Source: Streptomyces sp. Ag109_O5-1 (lineage in GTDB: Bacteria > Actinomycetota > Actinomycetes > Streptomycetales > Streptomycetaceae). Taken from it: a stretch of 64,000 nucleotides of DNA. Where the stretch lies: contig NZ_RKQF01000001.1 in NCBI RefSeq assembly GCF_003814875.1, forward strand, positions 6,758,001-6,822,000, written 5' to 3'. Shown here in pieces: positions 8,780-17,002 of this stretch. Every line of letters begins with the position of its first letter. Position 1 is the first letter of the stretch. A program made the position numbers and the translations under genes. The notes under the pieces were generated by a model, which was not told where the DNA came from, made no database searches, and saw only the letters and a program-made list of their open reading frames with translations.

Positions 8780-9655
8780 GTGCGCTTTCAACTGACCGAA
8801 GACCAGCGGTCGTTGCGGGACGGTATGCGGGGGCTGCTCGCGCGGCGGTTCGACGGCGAGGCGCTGCGGGCGGCCGTCGGTACGCCCGGCGCTCTCGACC
8901 GGGGCCTGTGGCGGGAGCTGGGAGCGGCCGGGTTCTTCGCGCTGCGGCTGCCGGAGGCCGACGGCGGGGTCGGGCTCGGACTGCCCGAGGCGGTGCTGGT
9001 CTTCGAGGAGGCCGGGCGGGCGCTGCTGACCGGCCCGCTGGTGGCCACCCACCTCGCGGCGGCCGACGTGCCCGGGGCGGCCGCCGGGGAGGCCGTGGTG
9101 GCCCGTGTGGACGGCGGCCTGGTGGAGTGGCTGGCCGAGGCGGACACCGTGACCGGGGACGCGTCGGGGGCCGTAGCGCTGCGCTCCGTGGACCCGTTGA
9201 CGCCCCTGCACCGCGTCCCCGCGGCGGCCTCCGACCCGGCCTCCGACCCGGTGGCCGTACTTCTCACCGCCGCCGAGCAGCTCGGCACGGCCACGCGCGC
9301 GTGCGAGCTCGCCGTGCAACACGCGCGAACGCGCGAACAGTTCGGGCAGCCGATCGGGGCGTTCCAGGCCGTCAAGCACCTGTGCGCCGAGATGCTGGTG
9401 CGCGCCGAGACCGCGCGTGCGGCCGTCTACGCGGCCGCCGTGACCGCCGACACCGTGGACATCGCGGCGGCCCGGCTGCTCGCCGACGAGGCCGCCGTGC
9501 GCGGCGCCCGGGACTGTCTCCAGGTGTACGGCGGGATGGGCTTCACCTGGGAGGCCGAGGTGCATCTGCACCTGAAACGGGCCTGGGTGCGGGCGCAGCG
9601 TGGCGGTGGCAACACGGAGAGTGAGGAGTTGCTCGCCGTCGAGCTGCTCAAATGA
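8780..9655 (+). CDS. Acyl-CoA dehydrogenase, beta-type subunit (short)
   Basis: A 291-residue protein, clearly shorter than a standalone acyl-CoA dehydrogenase (about 380). The middle beta-barrel region is abbreviated and lacks the Trp-Thr FAD-binding segment. It retains 'TREQFGQPIGAFQAVKH' and the catalytic-Glu motif GGMGFTWE near 255. Together with the preceding gene it should form a heterotetramer. GTG start one base after the upstream stop indicates coupling. Under control of operator copy 2. Confidence 0.92.
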   Translation: MRFQLTEDQRSLRDGMRGLLARRFDGEALRAAVGTPGALDRGLWRELGAAGFFALRLPEADGGVGLGLPEAVLVFEEAGRALLTGPLVATHLAAADVPGAAAGEAVVARVDGGLVEWLAEADTVTGDASGAVALRSVDPLTPLHRVPAAASDPASDPVAVLLTAAEQLGTATRACELAVQHARTREQFGQPIGAFQAVKHLCAEMLVRAETARAAVYAAAVTADTVDIAAARLLADEAAVRGARDCLQVYGGMGFTWEAEVHLHLKRAWVRAQRGGGNTESEELLAVELLK

Positions 9656-10193
9656 GCGTTCGAAACGGCTCTGATCTGCGGAATCAGTGGTGCTGGTGGG
9701 TCGGATGTCGCGGATTGTGGCATACCGTAATCACGGAGCGTTGATACCGGGTTGTGTCCAACGCGTGACTCGTCACGGCCTGGAGTCGAGTGTCCTCTCC
9801 GGTACCTTCTGTGGGATGCGAGTGGTTCCGAGGACGAGCCATGCCGGCGGTGCCGTCGAAGCGGCCCCGCGGTTCATGGTGCGTGCCACTGCTTGCAGGG
9901 CGGTAAGGGCTTGCGCCCCCGCTTGTTCGACTCCCCGCCGCGAGCGTCGCACAGTATGCCGTAGGCGTACTCCTTCGCGCTGGAATATGCCCGAAGCGCT
10001 TGTTGGGGTGACTGTACGTCAACCATGCTGTCTCGTAAGGGAATCACGTTCCGTGACCCTTGCTCTGGCCGTTGTTCTGGCCATGCAGAAAATGGCTACG
10101 ATCGTGGCCCTCGTCGCTCCAGTCGTCGCGACCCTCGTCGTGGCGCTGACTCGGCGCGGGTTCATGTGTCCGCCGGTTCGGATGGTGTGAGCG
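9656..10193. other. 538-base intergenic region with short inverted repeats
   Basis: No convincing gene is present on either strand; frames here lack Streptomyces third-position bias and the GC content is lower than around it. It holds several short palindromes: CGTGAC-TC-GTCACG (9764-9777), TGAC-N5-GTCA (10009-10021) and TCACG-TTC-CGTGA (10044-10056). These may be regulator sites for the ATPase gene that follows; none has the N3-spaced form of the main operator. Confidence 0.4.
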
Positions 10194-10688
10194 GTGCAGG
10201 TGCTTCAAGTGCAGCTGGAGATCCGGCCCGACCCCGCGGAGGTGGGGCGGGCCAGAAGGTGGGCCCGCTCGCGCCTCGCGGGGTCCGGTATAGCGGCGGA
10301 CGAACCGCTGGCCGAGATCCTGATCCTGCTCGTCTCCGAACTGGTCACCAACGCCGTGGTGCACACCGGCCGCCCGGCCGTGCTGCGGCTCTCGCTGCCG
10401 GGTGTGGACCGCAGGGACGACGCCGAGGAGTCGGTCACCGTACGGCTGGAGGTTGCCGACACCAGCAACCGCGCGCCGGTGCCGCGCTGTGCCGACGGTG
10501 ACGCGACCGGCGGCCGTGGCCTGGCCCTCGTCGACGGGCTCGCCGACCGCTGGGGCTGGAGTCCCGAGGGTGCGGGCAAGCGCATCTGGTGCGAACTCGA
10601 CCGGTGTTCGGAGACCCGGCAGGGCGCGGCGGTGGCGTACGGGGGTGGGCTGGCCTCGTTCGAGGGGCTGGCGTTCGAGGCGGTGTGA
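10194..10688 (+). CDS. RsbW-like ATP-binding protein (HATPase_c, anti-sigma/kinase type)
   Basis: A 164-residue GHKL ATPase. The N box is LVSELVTNAVVHTG, the G1 box is EVADTSNRAP in variant form, and G2 is GDATGGRGLALVDGLADRWGW. This is the layout of the many small Streptomyces proteins related to RsbW/SpoIIAB, which phosphorylate STAS proteins or sequester sigma factors. The GTG at 10194 has only a weak site; GTG codons at 10200 and 10209 are alternatives. A STAS gene at 4856 is a possible partner (inference). Confidence 0.85.
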   Translation: MQVLQVQLEIRPDPAEVGRARRWARSRLAGSGIAADEPLAEILILLVSELVTNAVVHTGRPAVLRLSLPGVDRRDDAEESVTVRLEVADTSNRAPVPRCADGDATGGRGLALVDGLADRWGWSPEGAGKRIWCELDRCSETRQGAAVAYGGGLASFEGLAFEAV

Positions 10689-10957
10689 TCCCGGCGTGCG
10701 GACCGTGCGCCGGGGGTTGCATCCGTGCGCGCCCATTGTGAACCGGGGCATAAGCCATATAAGCCCGTACGGGTGTTGACGCCTTGTGACCGTTTGAACA
10801 CGCTTGAGGTCTGCGATTCGCCGCGAGGGGACGGCGAGGGGTCCTGGGGACGGGCGCCTCGTCGAGTGTGGGTCGAGTCGGACGGTGGCGCGCGGGACCG
10901 GGCTCGGGGCGGGCCGGCGCGCGCAGCCGTCCGGATTCAGGGGGAATGGGGGAGGGT

Positions 10958-10987
10958 CGGTGTCACGCCGTCTTCGGCGTGACACCG
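10958..10987. terminator. Perfect 13-bp hairpin, probable bidirectional terminator
   Basis: CGGTGTCACGCCG, a TCTT loop, then CGGCGTGACACCG. It lies between the convergent ATPase (ends 10688) and cyclase (ends 11087) genes. No U-tract follows, as is usual in Streptomyces. Confidence 0.65.
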
Positions 10988-10989
10988 AC

Positions 10990-11070
10990 TTCGACTTCGA
11001 TACCGACTTCGATACCGACTTCGATACCGACTTCGACTTCGACCTTGGCTTCGACCTTGACTTGGGCCGC
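10990..11070. repeat. 12-bp tandem repeat tract
   Basis: Three perfect copies of TTCGATACCGAC (10996-11007, 11008-11019, 11020-11031) are flanked by 6-bp variants (GACTTC/GACCTT) to about 11070. The period is a multiple of three, but no gene with expected codon bias includes it. It directly abuts the hairpin at 10958-10987. Confidence 0.8.
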
Positions 11071-11086
11071 GACGCCGACTTCGGCT

Positions 11087-12022
11087 TCAGAAGATCGCCA
11101 CGGGTGCCACCGGAGTGCCCGTCGCCCCGACGAACGGCTCCGGCATCGCCGACAGCAGGAACGCATACCGGCCGGTTTCTCCACAGGCTGTGGACAACTC
11201 TTCGAGATTCCAGTTCTGGCCCTGGAGCATCCCCATCTCGACCAGGTCGAGCGCGTGTACGGGTAGCCACAGGTCCTCGATCTCGGGCGGGAAGATCTCG
11301 AACGTCAGGGTGTCGTTCGCCGCGGCGGCCACATCGCGCGCGTGGAACCACTCCGGGGTGCGTACCGAGAGCCCCGGCGACGGATAGCCGTACCCGTGCT
11401 TGTCCCCGGCGAGATACACCTGCACCTGCCCGGTCCGCACGAGGACGACGTCACCGCTCCGGACCGTCGTCCCGGCGAGCTCCTCGGCCGCGTCGAGGTC
11501 CTCCGGAGTGACCGCGTGGCCGCCCTCCAGCCGGTCCGTGCCGCGCGCGCGTGCCACGTCCAGCAGCACCCCGCGCGAGACGATGTGCCGCGCCGTGGCG
11601 ATCCCGCTGAACTCCGCGCCGCCGTGCGCGGTCACGGTGTCCGCCGGGCGGCCGTTGTACAGCTTCCCCGAGTGCGAGACATGGGTCAGCGCGTCCCAGT
11701 GCGTGCCGGCCTGCAGCCCCATGGTCACGGCGTCGTCGCTGCACGCGACGGTCCCCGGGCCGAAGAGCTCCTGGTTGATCTGCACCATGGCGTGCAGCGG
11801 GTTGACCCGCCCGGGGATCATCCCGGTCTGTATGCCGTCCTCCCGGAGCGGCAGCGCGAGTGGGACGCGGCGGCCGGTGCGGACGGTCGCCGCCGCCTCC
11901 CGCACCACCTCGTCGGTGATCAGGTTCAGTGTGCCGATCTCGTCGTCGGCCCCCCAGCGGCCCCAGTTGTTGACGCGCTCGGCGATGTCGTGAAACGCGG
12001 GATGAAGGGTCGGCAGTGACAT
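11087..12022 (-). CDS. Cyclase-family metal-dependent hydrolase (kynurenine-formamidase fold)
   Basis: A 311-residue member of PF04199. The metal-binding signature is AGTHWDALTHVSH (HxxxD...H type), and a second conserved part is RGVLLDVARARG. Family members hydrolyse amides or cleave C-C/ester bonds of ring-derived intermediates. I take the ATG at 12022 because GGGGAGGA lies about 7 bases upstream; a frame to 12052 is less likely. It is divergent from an MFE-type SDR with an operator between them, so it probably acts on an intermediate of the same catabolic route. Confidence 0.88.
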   Translation of the reverse strand: MSLPTLHPAFHDIAERVNNWGRWGADDEIGTLNLITDEVVREAAATVRTGRRVPLALPLREDGIQTGMIPGRVNPLHAMVQINQELFGPGTVACSDDAVTMGLQAGTHWDALTHVSHSGKLYNGRPADTVTAHGGAEFSGIATARHIVSRGVLLDVARARGTDRLEGGHAVTPEDLDAAEELAGTTVRSGDVVLVRTGQVQVYLAGDKHGYGYPSPGLSVRTPEWFHARDVAAAANDTLTFEIFPPEIEDLWLPVHALDLVEMGMLQGQNWNLEELSTACGETGRYAFLLSAMPEPFVGATGTPVAPVAIF

Positions 12023-12071
12023 CTCGGTCCTCCCCGGGGCTTGTGTCCGCACATCCGACGCGCCATAAAAT

Positions 12072-12086
12072 CTAACGGTCCGTCAG
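12072..12086. promoter_or_regulatory. TetR-type operator, copy 3
   Basis: CTAACGGTCCGTCAG, one left-half mismatch. It is centred between the cyclase (49 bases) and SDR (22 bases) starts. Confidence 0.72.
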
Positions 12087-12108
12087 AAACCGCGGGAAGG
12101 GGCCGGGC

Positions 12109-13023
12109 GTGGGGAACTTCTTGGCAGGCAAGGTCGTCGCCGTGACGGGTGCGGGGCGCGGTATCGGACGGGCGGTCGCGCTGGCGGCGGCGGCCGAGGG
12201 GGCGAAGGTCGTCGTCAACGACTACGGCGTCGCGGTGGACGGCGCGTCGCCCACGAGCGAGGTCGCCGAGGCCGTCGTCAAAGAGATCGGGGCGGCGGGC
12301 GGGGACGCGGTCGCGGTGGCCGACGACATCTCCACGATGGCGGGCGGACAGCGGATGGTGGATGCCGCGCTGTCGTCGTACGGCCGTCTCGACGGGGTCG
12401 TGTGCGTGGCGGGGATCCTGCGCGAGCGGATGCTGTTCAACATGACCGAGGAGGAGTGGGACCCGGTGGTCGCCACTCATCTCAAGGGCACGTTCACGGT
12501 GTTCCGGGCGGCGTCGGCGGTGATGCGGAAGCAGCGCGCCGGCACGCTGATCGGCTTCACCAGCGGCAACCACCAGGGCTCGGTCTCCCAGGCCAACTAC
12601 AGCGCGGCCAAGGGCGGGATCATCTCGCTGGTCCGGAGCGCGGCGCTGGGCCTGCACAAGTACGGGGTGACCGCGAACGCGGTGGCGCCGGTGGCCCGGA
12701 CCCGGATGTCCGCGGGGGTGCCGACGGAGCTGGCGGAGATCGGCGAGCCGGAGGACGTGGCGGCGTTCGTCGTCTACCTCCTCTCGGACGGCGCACGGGA
12801 CGCGGGGATCACCGGGCAGGTGTACACGGTGGCGGGACCGAAGATCGCGGTGTGGGCCCAGCCGAGGGAACTGCGGGCCGCGTACGCGTCGGAAGGGCCC
12901 TGGACCCCGGAGCGCATCGCGGAGGTACTGCCGGGGAGCGTCGGGGTGGATCCGATGCCGATGCTCGCGCAGCTGGCGGCGATGGAGGTCGCTGCGCGGG
13001 CGGGGGAACGGCCGAACGCGTAG
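12109..13023 (+). CDS. Short-chain dehydrogenase, multifunctional-enzyme-type hydroxyacyl-CoA dehydrogenase
   Basis: A 304-residue SDR. The NAD(P) motif is TGAGRGIG (13-20), followed by VVVNDYG as in peroxisomal MFE-2/17beta-HSD4 relatives; catalytic Ser152, Tyr164 and Lys168 are present (NYSAAKGG). The C-terminal 50 residues extend beyond a minimal SDR. It should oxidise a 3-hydroxyacyl-CoA in a beta-oxidation step. GTG start with GGGAAGGGG about 7 bases upstream. Controlled by operator copy 3. Confidence 0.9.
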   Translation: MGNFLAGKVVAVTGAGRGIGRAVALAAAAEGAKVVVNDYGVAVDGASPTSEVAEAVVKEIGAAGGDAVAVADDISTMAGGQRMVDAALSSYGRLDGVVCVAGILRERMLFNMTEEEWDPVVATHLKGTFTVFRAASAVMRKQRAGTLIGFTSGNHQGSVSQANYSAAKGGIISLVRSAALGLHKYGVTANAVAPVARTRMSAGVPTELAEIGEPEDVAAFVVYLLSDGARDAGITGQVYTVAGPKIAVWAQPRELRAAYASEGPWTPERIAEVLPGSVGVDPMPMLAQLAAMEVAARAGERPNA

Positions 13024-13104
13024 GGGAGGTGGGCCGCGTGGGGGTGGGAGCCGGGCGCCTGCTCGCCGTTGGGGGTGCGGTGTGATGGCGAGTGCCGCGC
13101 CGTC

Positions 13105-13135
13105 GTGGTTGCTCGCGCAGTTCCCCGCGCCCCTG
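13105..13135. repeat. Streptomyces interspersed repeat, intact copy
   Basis: A GTGGTTGCTCGCGCAGTT... ...CCGCGCCCCTG element after the SDR stop. I recognise it as a sequence frequent in Streptomyces 3' regions. A related, interrupted copy is at 57061-57120. Confidence 0.6.
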
Positions 13136-13180
13136 GGTCGGCTGCCCGCCCCGCCGTTGAAAGGCACCGCCCCCGGACCA

Positions 13181-13280
13181 CCCACCCACTCAACCGCCGC
13201 CCGCCCACTCACCTGCCGCCCCCGCCCACTTACCCCCGGGCCCACTCACCGTCCCCCCGCCCACTCAACCGTCGCCCGCC
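13181..13280. repeat. C-rich low-complexity repeat
   Basis: Irregular repeats built from CCCACTCA and CCGCCCGCC. No gene is visible between the SDR stop and the next start (13024-13421). The remainder of the gap holds only a pyrimidine tract (13325-13342) and the promoter of the following gene. Confidence 0.6.
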
Positions 13281-13421
13281 AGCCACCTGCTCCACCCGCT
13301 TTCGCTGTCCGTACGCGCTGTCCGCCCCTCTTCTTTTTTCCGCCGCGACGGCGGTCAGCCCCGACGGCGGTGTCCGGCGGATTCGTACGGCCGTAACCCC
13401 GACGCACTTCTGGAGGTCACC

Positions 13422-14576
13422 GTGGAGTTCGGCTTCGCGCCGGAGGACGAGGCGTTTCGCCGGGAAGCCCGGGCCTGGCTCGGAGCGCACGCCAAAGCCG
13501 GTGTGGACCGGCGCAGTTGGGAGCGCACGCTGGGCGCCGCCGGGTGGATCGGGCTCGGCTGGCCGGAGGGCGGGTACGGGAACCGGACCGCCACCCTCAC
13601 CCAGCAGGTCGCCTGGGCCGAGGAGTACGCGCGGTCGGCCGCGCCGCCGCGTTCCGGGCACATCGGGGAGAACCTGCTCGCCCCCACGCTCATCGCGCAC
13701 GGCGACAGTGAGCAGAAGGCGCGCTTTCTGCCGCCCGTCGCCGCCGGCGAGGAGCTGTGGTGCCAGGGGTACAGCGAGCCGGGCGCCGGGTCGGACCTCG
13801 CAGGCGTGCGGACCGCGGCCGTCCGGGAGGCGGACGGCTACCGCGTCAGCGGGCAGAAGATCTGGACCTCGCTGGCGCACGAGGCGGACTGGTGCTTCGT
13901 ACTCGCACGCACCGAGCCCGGCTCACGACGTCACCACGGCCTGAGTTTCCTGCTCGTGCCCATGGACCAGCCGGGCCGTATCGAGGTCCGGCCCATCCGC
14001 CAGATGACCGGCACCAGCGACTTCAACGAGGTCTTCTTCGACGGGGCGCACGCGCGCGTGGAGCACGTCGTCGGCGGTGAGGGCAACGGCTGGCGCGTGG
14101 CCATGAGCCTGCTCGGCTTCGAGCGGGGGGTGTCGACCCTCGCCCAGCAGATCGGGTTCGCCGAGGAGCTGGGGCGGGTGGTGCGGGACGCCGTGGAGAC
14201 CGGCGCCGCCGGCGATCCCGTCGTACGGGAACGACTCGTGCGCCAGTGGGCAGAGTTGCGGGTCATGCGGTGGAACGCCCTGCGCACGCTGGGGAATTCG
14301 GCCGCAGAACCGGGCGCGCCCAGCGTGGCCAAGCTGCTGTGGGCCGGCTGGCACCAGCGGCTCGGGGAGCTCGCCGTGCTGGTGCGGGGCGCGACCGCGA
14401 GCGTCGGCCCGGCCGACTGGTCGGCCTCCGCACCGTACGAACTGGCCGCCGTCCAGCACCTGTTCCTCTTCTCCCGGGCCGACACCGTCTACGGCGGCTC
14501 GGACCAGGTCCAGCGCACGATCATCGCCGAGCGGGTGCTCGGTCTGCCGAGGGAACCCAAGGGGGTCGAGTCGTGA
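13422..14576 (+). CDS. Acyl-CoA dehydrogenase, alpha-type subunit
   Basis: 384 residues with QGYSEPGAGSDLA, KIWTSLAHEADW and the C-terminal GGSDQVQRTIIAERVLGLPR segment. It is of the same alpha type as the gene at 7648, but no beta-type gene follows. The next gene, a zinc alcohol dehydrogenase, overlaps its stop (TGATG). The only unpaired beta-type subunit in the window is at 34111. GGAGG lies 5 bases before the GTG. No operator of the CTGACG type is seen directly upstream. Confidence 0.92.
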   Translation: MEFGFAPEDEAFRREARAWLGAHAKAGVDRRSWERTLGAAGWIGLGWPEGGYGNRTATLTQQVAWAEEYARSAAPPRSGHIGENLLAPTLIAHGDSEQKARFLPPVAAGEELWCQGYSEPGAGSDLAGVRTAAVREADGYRVSGQKIWTSLAHEADWCFVLARTEPGSRRHHGLSFLLVPMDQPGRIEVRPIRQMTGTSDFNEVFFDGAHARVEHVVGGEGNGWRVAMSLLGFERGVSTLAQQIGFAEELGRVVRDAVETGAAGDPVVRERLVRQWAELRVMRWNALRTLGNSAAEPGAPSVAKLLWAGWHQRLGELAVLVRGATASVGPADWSASAPYELAAVQHLFLFSRADTVYGGSDQVQRTIIAERVLGLPREPKGVES

Positions 14577-15625
14577 TGCGTGGTGTTGTGTTCGACGGCA
14601 AACAGGTGCAGGTCGTCGACGACCTGGACGTACGGGAACCGGGACCCGGGGAGGTGCTCGTCGCCGTCACGGCGGCCGGACTCTGCCACAGCGATCTGTC
14701 CGTGGTGGACGGGACCATACCCTTCCCCGTTCCTGTGGTGCTGGGCCATGAGGGCGCCGGTGTGGTGGAGGCCGTGGGTGTGGGCGTCAGCCATGTGGCG
14801 CCGGGGGACCATGTAGCGCTGTCCACGCTCGCCAACTGCGGTGCGTGCGCCGATTGCGACCGGGGCAGGCCGACCATGTGCCGCAAGGCCATAGGGCGCC
14901 CGCAGAAGCCGTTCACGCGCGGCGGCCGGGCGATTTATCAGTTCGCGTGCAACTCGGCCTTCGCGGAACGGACGGTCGTCAAGGCCGTGCAGGCGGTGCG
15001 GATCCCGAAGGACGTGCCGTTGACGTCGGCCGCGTTGATCGGCTGCGGGGTGCTGACCGGGGTGGGCGCCGTACTGAACCGCGCCCGTGTCGACCGCGGC
15101 GACACCGTACTGGTCATCGGCACCGGCGGGATCGGGCTGAACGTCATCCAGGGGGCGCGGATCGCGGGCGCGCTGCGGATCGTGGCCGTGGACGCCAATC
15201 CGGCCAAGGAGGAGGTGGCCCGGCAGTTCGGGGCGACCGACTTCCTGACCTCGACGGACGGGGTCAAGGACCTGCTGCCGACCGGAGTGGACCACGCGTT
15301 CGAGTGCGTCGGCCGGGTCGAACTGGTCCGCCAGGCCGTCGACCTCCTCGACCGGCACGGTCAGGCCGTCCTCCTCGGCATGCCCGCCGCCACCGCCGAG
15401 GCGTCCTTCGTCGTCGCCTCCATGTTCCTCGACAAGTCCATCCTGGGCTGCCGCTACGGCTCCTCGCGCCCCCAGCGGGACATCGCCCTGTACGCCGAGC
15501 TGTACCGCCAGGACCGCCTGATGCTCGACGAGTTGGTGACCGAGACCTACCCGGTGGAGGACTTCGAGAAGGCCCGGGCCGACGCGGAGGCGGGGCGGGT
15601 GGCGCGGGGCGTGCTCACGTTCTAG
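14576..15625 (+). CDS. Zinc-dependent alcohol dehydrogenase (MDR family)
   Basis: A 349-residue medium-chain dehydrogenase. Catalytic zinc ligands are Cys37 (GLCHSD), His58 and Glu59 (GHEGAG). The structural zinc cluster is Cys88, 91, 94 and 102. The Rossmann motif is VIGTGGIGLNVIQ. It resembles NAD-linked class III/aryl-alcohol dehydrogenases. Start overlaps the acyl-CoA dehydrogenase stop by one base, so the two are cotranscribed; a role in oxidising an alcohol intermediate of the same pathway is inference. Confidence 0.92.
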   Translation: MRGVVFDGKQVQVVDDLDVREPGPGEVLVAVTAAGLCHSDLSVVDGTIPFPVPVVLGHEGAGVVEAVGVGVSHVAPGDHVALSTLANCGACADCDRGRPTMCRKAIGRPQKPFTRGGRAIYQFACNSAFAERTVVKAVQAVRIPKDVPLTSAALIGCGVLTGVGAVLNRARVDRGDTVLVIGTGGIGLNVIQGARIAGALRIVAVDANPAKEEVARQFGATDFLTSTDGVKDLLPTGVDHAFECVGRVELVRQAVDLLDRHGQAVLLGMPAATAEASFVVASMFLDKSILGCRYGSSRPQRDIALYAELYRQDRLMLDELVTETYPVEDFEKARADAEAGRVARGVLTF

Positions 15626-15628
15626 GAG

Positions 15629-15676
15629 GTGTGCGTGAGTGGCGTGTGTGCGAGTGGGGTGTGTGCGCGAGGGGTG
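15629..15676. repeat. GT-rich tandem repeat (about 16 bp x 3)
   Basis: Three degenerate copies of a GTGTGTGCGAGTGGGG-like unit follow the alcohol dehydrogenase stop. They lie before the probable start of the next gene and are probably not translated. Confidence 0.55.
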
Positions 15677-15745
15677 TCGGCGGGTTGTCCACAGGGCCCG
15701 GGAAAACCGCTCGGCGTTGTCGGCGCACCGCCCTACCGTCGTCCC

Positions 15746-17002
15746 ATGCCCTACCGCGACGTCGTGTCCAAGCAGGTCCTGATCTGGGCCTGTACCGCCG
15801 TGGGCGCCCGGATGCCGGTCGCCATGGCCCCGTTGGCGCTGGTGTTCCTGGTGCGCGAGCGGCCCGGCGGGTACGCGCTGGGCGCGGTGGTCGCGACGGC
15901 CTATGTGATCGGCGAGATCCTGGGTGCGCCCGTGCTCGGGATGCGGCTGCGTCCGGAGCACGCCCGTGCGCAGCTGGCCGTGGGGCTCGCGACCGGGGCC
16001 GCCGCGTTCGCCGCGCTCGGCGGTCTTCCGGACGCGCACCCGGGCCTCCTCGCCGGGTTCGCGTTCGTCGCCGGTGCCGCACCGGCCGCCGCCACCGGGG
16101 GCCTGCGGACCCTGCTCACCACACTCGTCCCGGAGCGGTCGGCGGCCCAGGCACTGTCCGTCGAGTCGGTCCTGACGGCCGCCGTGTGGGCCGCCTCCCC
16201 GGCCGCGGTGGCCGGTCTGGCCCTCGGCGTCGCGCCCGGCGTCCCGTTGCTCCTCGCGGCCGCCCTCATGGCCTCGTCGGTGGCCGGGCTGTGGCTCCTC
16301 CCGGCAGCCTGGGGCGTGGGAGAGCGAGCGGACGCGCCCCTCGCGCGCGTGCTCGCCGGTGCCTGGCCGGTGTACGTCACGGGTGCGGCCAGTCTGACCC
16401 TGCTCGGGCTGTCCGAACTCGTCCTGCCCGCCCTGCTCGAACAGCGCGGGATCGGCGTCGGCTGGTCCGGTCCGCTGCTGGCCGGGATGGCGGTGGGCGG
16501 CGGGCTCGGCGGGTTCCTGCACGGCCTGCGCGCCTGGCCGGGCCGGCTGCGCACCCACAGCGTGCTGCTGATGACCGGCACGGCGGTCTGTACGACGCTC
16601 GCGGCGCTGATACCGCACACCGCCGGGATCGCGCTCGCGCTCGTCGTGGGAGGCATGCTCCAGTCGGCCGCGATGCTCACCCGCAACCTGGCGCTGCGCG
16701 CGGCGCTCCCGGCCCGTGCCCACGCCGCCGGGTACTCCGTCATGTACGCGGCCGCGGGAGCCGGTTACGCGGCGACCGGCTCCCTCGCCGGTGCACTGCT
16801 GCGAGTGGTGGCGCCGTCCACCGCCGTCCTGGCCGGGGTGGGGGTGACCCTGGCGCTCAGCGCGCTCGGCTGGTGGGGCGAGGTACGGCGGGCCGGGAGG
16901 TCAGCGCGGGGTGCCGGCGGTGCCGTGGCTCTCGCCGGTGCCCGCCCCGGTGCGGAAGGTCCGGCGATAGGCGGTCGGGGTGACACCGAGCGCTGCCTGT
17001 AG
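15746..17002 (+). CDS. MFS-like membrane transporter
   Basis: A 418-residue, highly hydrophobic protein with about 12 predicted membrane segments (Ala/Val/Leu-rich, e.g. ALALVVGGMLQSAAMLT). I chose the ATG at 15746 (MPYRDVVSKQ) because the upstream in-frame part is low-complexity. It has no clear substrate motif. Its 3' end runs 102 bases into the convergent AraC-type gene, an unusually long tail overlap, so the last 30 residues may be a non-conserved extension. Confidence 0.8.
   Translation: MPYRDVVSKQVLIWACTAVGARMPVAMAPLALVFLVRERPGGYALGAVVATAYVIGEILGAPVLGMRLRPEHARAQLAVGLATGAAAFAALGGLPDAHPGLLAGFAFVAGAAPAAATGGLRTLLTTLVPERSAAQALSVESVLTAAVWAASPAAVAGLALGVAPGVPLLLAAALMASSVAGLWLLPAAWGVGERADAPLARVLAGAWPVYVTGAASLTLLGLSELVLPALLEQRGIGVGWSGPLLAGMAVGGGLGGFLHGLRAWPGRLRTHSVLLMTGTAVCTTLAALIPHTAGIALALVVGGMLQSAAMLTRNLALRAALPARAHAAGYSVMYAAAGAGYAATGSLAGALLRVVAPSTAVLAGVGVTLALSALGWWGEVRRAGRSARGAGGAVALAGARPGAEGPAIGGRGDTERCL

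Noticed and set aside
9764-9777. CGTGAC-TC-GTCACG as member of the operator set
   Set aside because: Spacer is 2 instead of 3 and the outer bases differ.
10804-11511. Plus-strand Asp/Phe-repeat protein over the 12-bp tract
   Set aside because: It runs antisense through the well-supported cyclase gene and lacks a ribosome site.
12072-14576. Assigning the 13422 dehydrogenase and 14576 alcohol dehydrogenase to the operator regulon by readthrough
   Set aside because: About 400 bases with repeats separate them from the SDR, and no operator precedes 13422; membership cannot be claimed from sequence.
15629-15745. Extended N-terminus of the MFS-like protein
   Set aside because: Low-complexity Cys/Gly/Val sequence from GT-rich repeats; ATG 15746 begins the hydrophobic protein.
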